A DNA stretch of 6,054 nucleotides, taken from the NCBI GenBank assembly GCA_001800515.1, contig MGVN01000171.1, positions 1-6,054 on the forward strand, given 5' to 3'. The stretch is from Elusimicrobia bacterium RIFOXYB2_FULL_49_7 (GTDB lineage: Bacteria; Fibrobacterota; OXYB2-FULL-49-7). Within the stretch, counting starts at the first letter, position 1. Every line of letters starts with the position of its first letter. Shown here one piece after another: positions 5,206 to 6,054 of the stretch. The notes under the pieces are model-generated. The model had not been told where the DNA came from. It did not search any database and saw nothing but the letters and a program-made list of their open reading frames with translations. Both the position numbers and the translations under genes were made by a program.

Positions 5206-6054
5206 AACTTGATCTCCGACAAATAGACCGTCTGACTTGTCTTCCCGGGATAAGAATCCGACACCGTTATTTTAACCGAATGAATATCGAGTACCTCAGG
5301 CATGACAATGACCTGCCGCTCCGGCGTGTCCGCCAATTCGACTTCGAGTTCCATGGCGTTATTGAACAGAAAAACCAGTTTCTTGGGCCGTGCACTGCAG
5401 CTGAAACTATCGGACACCGCATTGCTGCCGGATAACAGGTCGATGCGATTGGCGGACAACGGCCTTTTAAATTCCGCAGTGAGAGCGGCCCCGATGCCCA
5501 ACCCCTGCCAGGCGGTCTCCATCCGGCCATCCATGATGCATTCCGGACAACCCTCTCCCTGAAAACGGTTGCCGTCCAGCACGTTCTTGCTTGCATTGAT
5601 GCGCCAGAGCAGAGAGAAGGTGAGAAACCCGCCGAGAAGGGCCACACCCAGGCTGATCAGGAAAAAACGGGCGCGACCGCGCGTTCCGTCGTCCGCATTA
5701 CGCCGTAAATAGCCGCGCCGGCTATCGCGACGCCGTTCGCTGGAACGGCGATCCACAATTCTTTTCTCTTGCTCAAAAAGCGTCTCCCGTTTGAGTCCGT
5801 CGATCAGGTTCATGCCGCGCGTGCGGTCCGGATCGCCTCCGGCTTCCTCCTTGACCCGGTCCAGGTCCTCGAGAAATTCATCCGCGGTCTTGTACCGGAA
5901 ATTTCGGTCCTTCTTGAGCGCTTTTAAAATGAGAAGTTCGAGCCGTTTGGGGATATCCTTACGCTTATCCATGACAGGCGGCGGAGGCAGGTTGACATGT
6001 TTATAGGCAATGGATAAGGGATTCTCGCCCGTGAACGGCGGGACCCCGGTGAGC
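5184..6054 (-). CDS. Membrane Ser/Thr protein kinase, C-terminal part, with extracytoplasmic glycan-binding-like domain (5' truncated)
   Basis: The open frame continues through the right edge without a start, giving 289 visible residues. Residues 1-27 (LTGVPPFTGENPLSIAYKHV, then a proline run) and the following ALKKDRNFRY near 45-54 are the end of a Hanks-type kinase C-lobe (PknB-like subdomains X-XI). The ATG at 5972 is an internal methionine. After a charged linker comes an Arg-rich juxtamembrane stretch (DRRSSERRRDSRRG, about 101-114), then one transmembrane helix (about 129-150, FFLISLGVALLGGFLTFSLLW). The basic side fits a cytoplasmic kinase by the positive-inside rule. The outer 135 or so residues contain DGRMETAWQGLGIGAALTAEF and SDSYPGKTSQTVYLSEIKFW, a discoidin-like fold best matching the NADase-type glycan-binding domain family. 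Three cysteines (CPEC and one near residue 219) could form a disulphide. The ATP site and catalytic loop lie outside the window. The ligand is unknown; sensing of surface glycan is inferred. It is the first visible gene of the kinase-yraN-uridylyltransferase unit. Confidence 0.9.
   Translation of the reverse strand, partial: LTGVPPFTGENPLSIAYKHVNLPPPPVMDKRKDIPKRLELLILKALKKDRNFRYKTADEFLEDLDRVKEEAGGDPDRTRGMNLIDGLKRETLFEQEKRIVDRRSSERRRDSRRGYLRRNADDGTRGRARFFLISLGVALLGGFLTFSLLWRINASKNVLDGNRFQGEGCPECIMDGRMETAWQGLGIGAALTAEFKRPLSANRIDLLSGSNAVSDSFSCSARPKKLVFLFNNAMELEVELADTPERQVIVMPEVLDIHSVKITVSDSYPGKTSQTVYLSEIKFWKSPVP
5214..5217 (-). promoter_or_regulatory. Ribosome binding site deciding the TTG start of yraN
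   Basis: GGAG on the minus strand, inside the kinase coding region, is eight bases upstream of TTG 5205-5203. With no other usable start nearby it supports initiation at TTG and a 22-bp overlap with the upstream gene. Confidence 0.55.

Noticed and set aside
5184..5972. Kinase gene starting at the ATG at 5972
   Set aside because: The frame is open to the window edge and the 27 codons before this ATG encode a typical kinase subdomain X segment (LTGVPPFTGENPLSIAYKHV), so the gene is truncated by the window and this Met is internal.

Overview
The window holds seven protein-coding genes, two of them cut by the window edges. Six are on the minus strand and one is on the plus strand. No RNA gene, mobile element, CRISPR array or replication origin was seen. 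The gene set suggests a free-living, Gram-negative, anaerobic or environmental bacterium: a transmembrane Hanks-type Ser/Thr kinase with an ectodomain, a eukaryotic-like UDP-glucose pyrophosphorylase, a DUF4416 protein, a corrinoid-type UroD-family protein and a GxDLY/SGNH esterase. Desulfobacterota or a PVC-group lineage such as Kiritimatiellota or Lentisphaerota would fit. This is inferred from family distribution recalled from general knowledge, and no marker gene settles it.

Left part (1-2728, minus strand). Positions 1-67 carry the first 22 codons of a gene that runs off the left edge. It has a near-perfect ribosome binding site, and a 24-bp perfect palindrome lies between a candidate promoter and that site. 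An AT-rich gap (68-319) separates it from a tight two-gene unit read leftwards: a UroD-family methyltransferase-like protein (2728-1472), then, nine bases later, a secreted two-domain SGNH/GDSL esterase (1462-320).

Middle (2729-3405). A 128-bp AT-rich divergent region separates the UroD-family gene from a DUF4416 gene on the plus strand. The conserved N-terminus of DUF4416 continues upstream of the first ATG/GTG/TTG-type start. The reading frame then reaches a stop with only non-canonical start codons available, the best being ATT at 2857 with a ribosome binding site six bases before it. This is the oddest feature of the window.

Right part (3427-6054, minus strand, visibly more GC-rich). A compact unit is read leftwards: the C-terminal part of a membrane Ser/Thr kinase with an extracytoplasmic NADase-type glycan-binding/discoidin-like domain, YraN (UPF0102, starting at TTG and overlapping the kinase by 22 bp), and UTP-glucose-1-phosphate uridylyltransferase 15 bases later. 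It converges on the DUF4416 gene with 21 bases between the stop codons. A plausible theme is envelope sensing plus sugar-nucleotide supply, but YraN is a general housekeeping neighbour, so co-transcription need not mean one pathway. Apart from the start-codon puzzle, the palindrome and two suggestive operon pairings, the region looks ordinary. I see no undescribed multi-gene system that the sequence can support.
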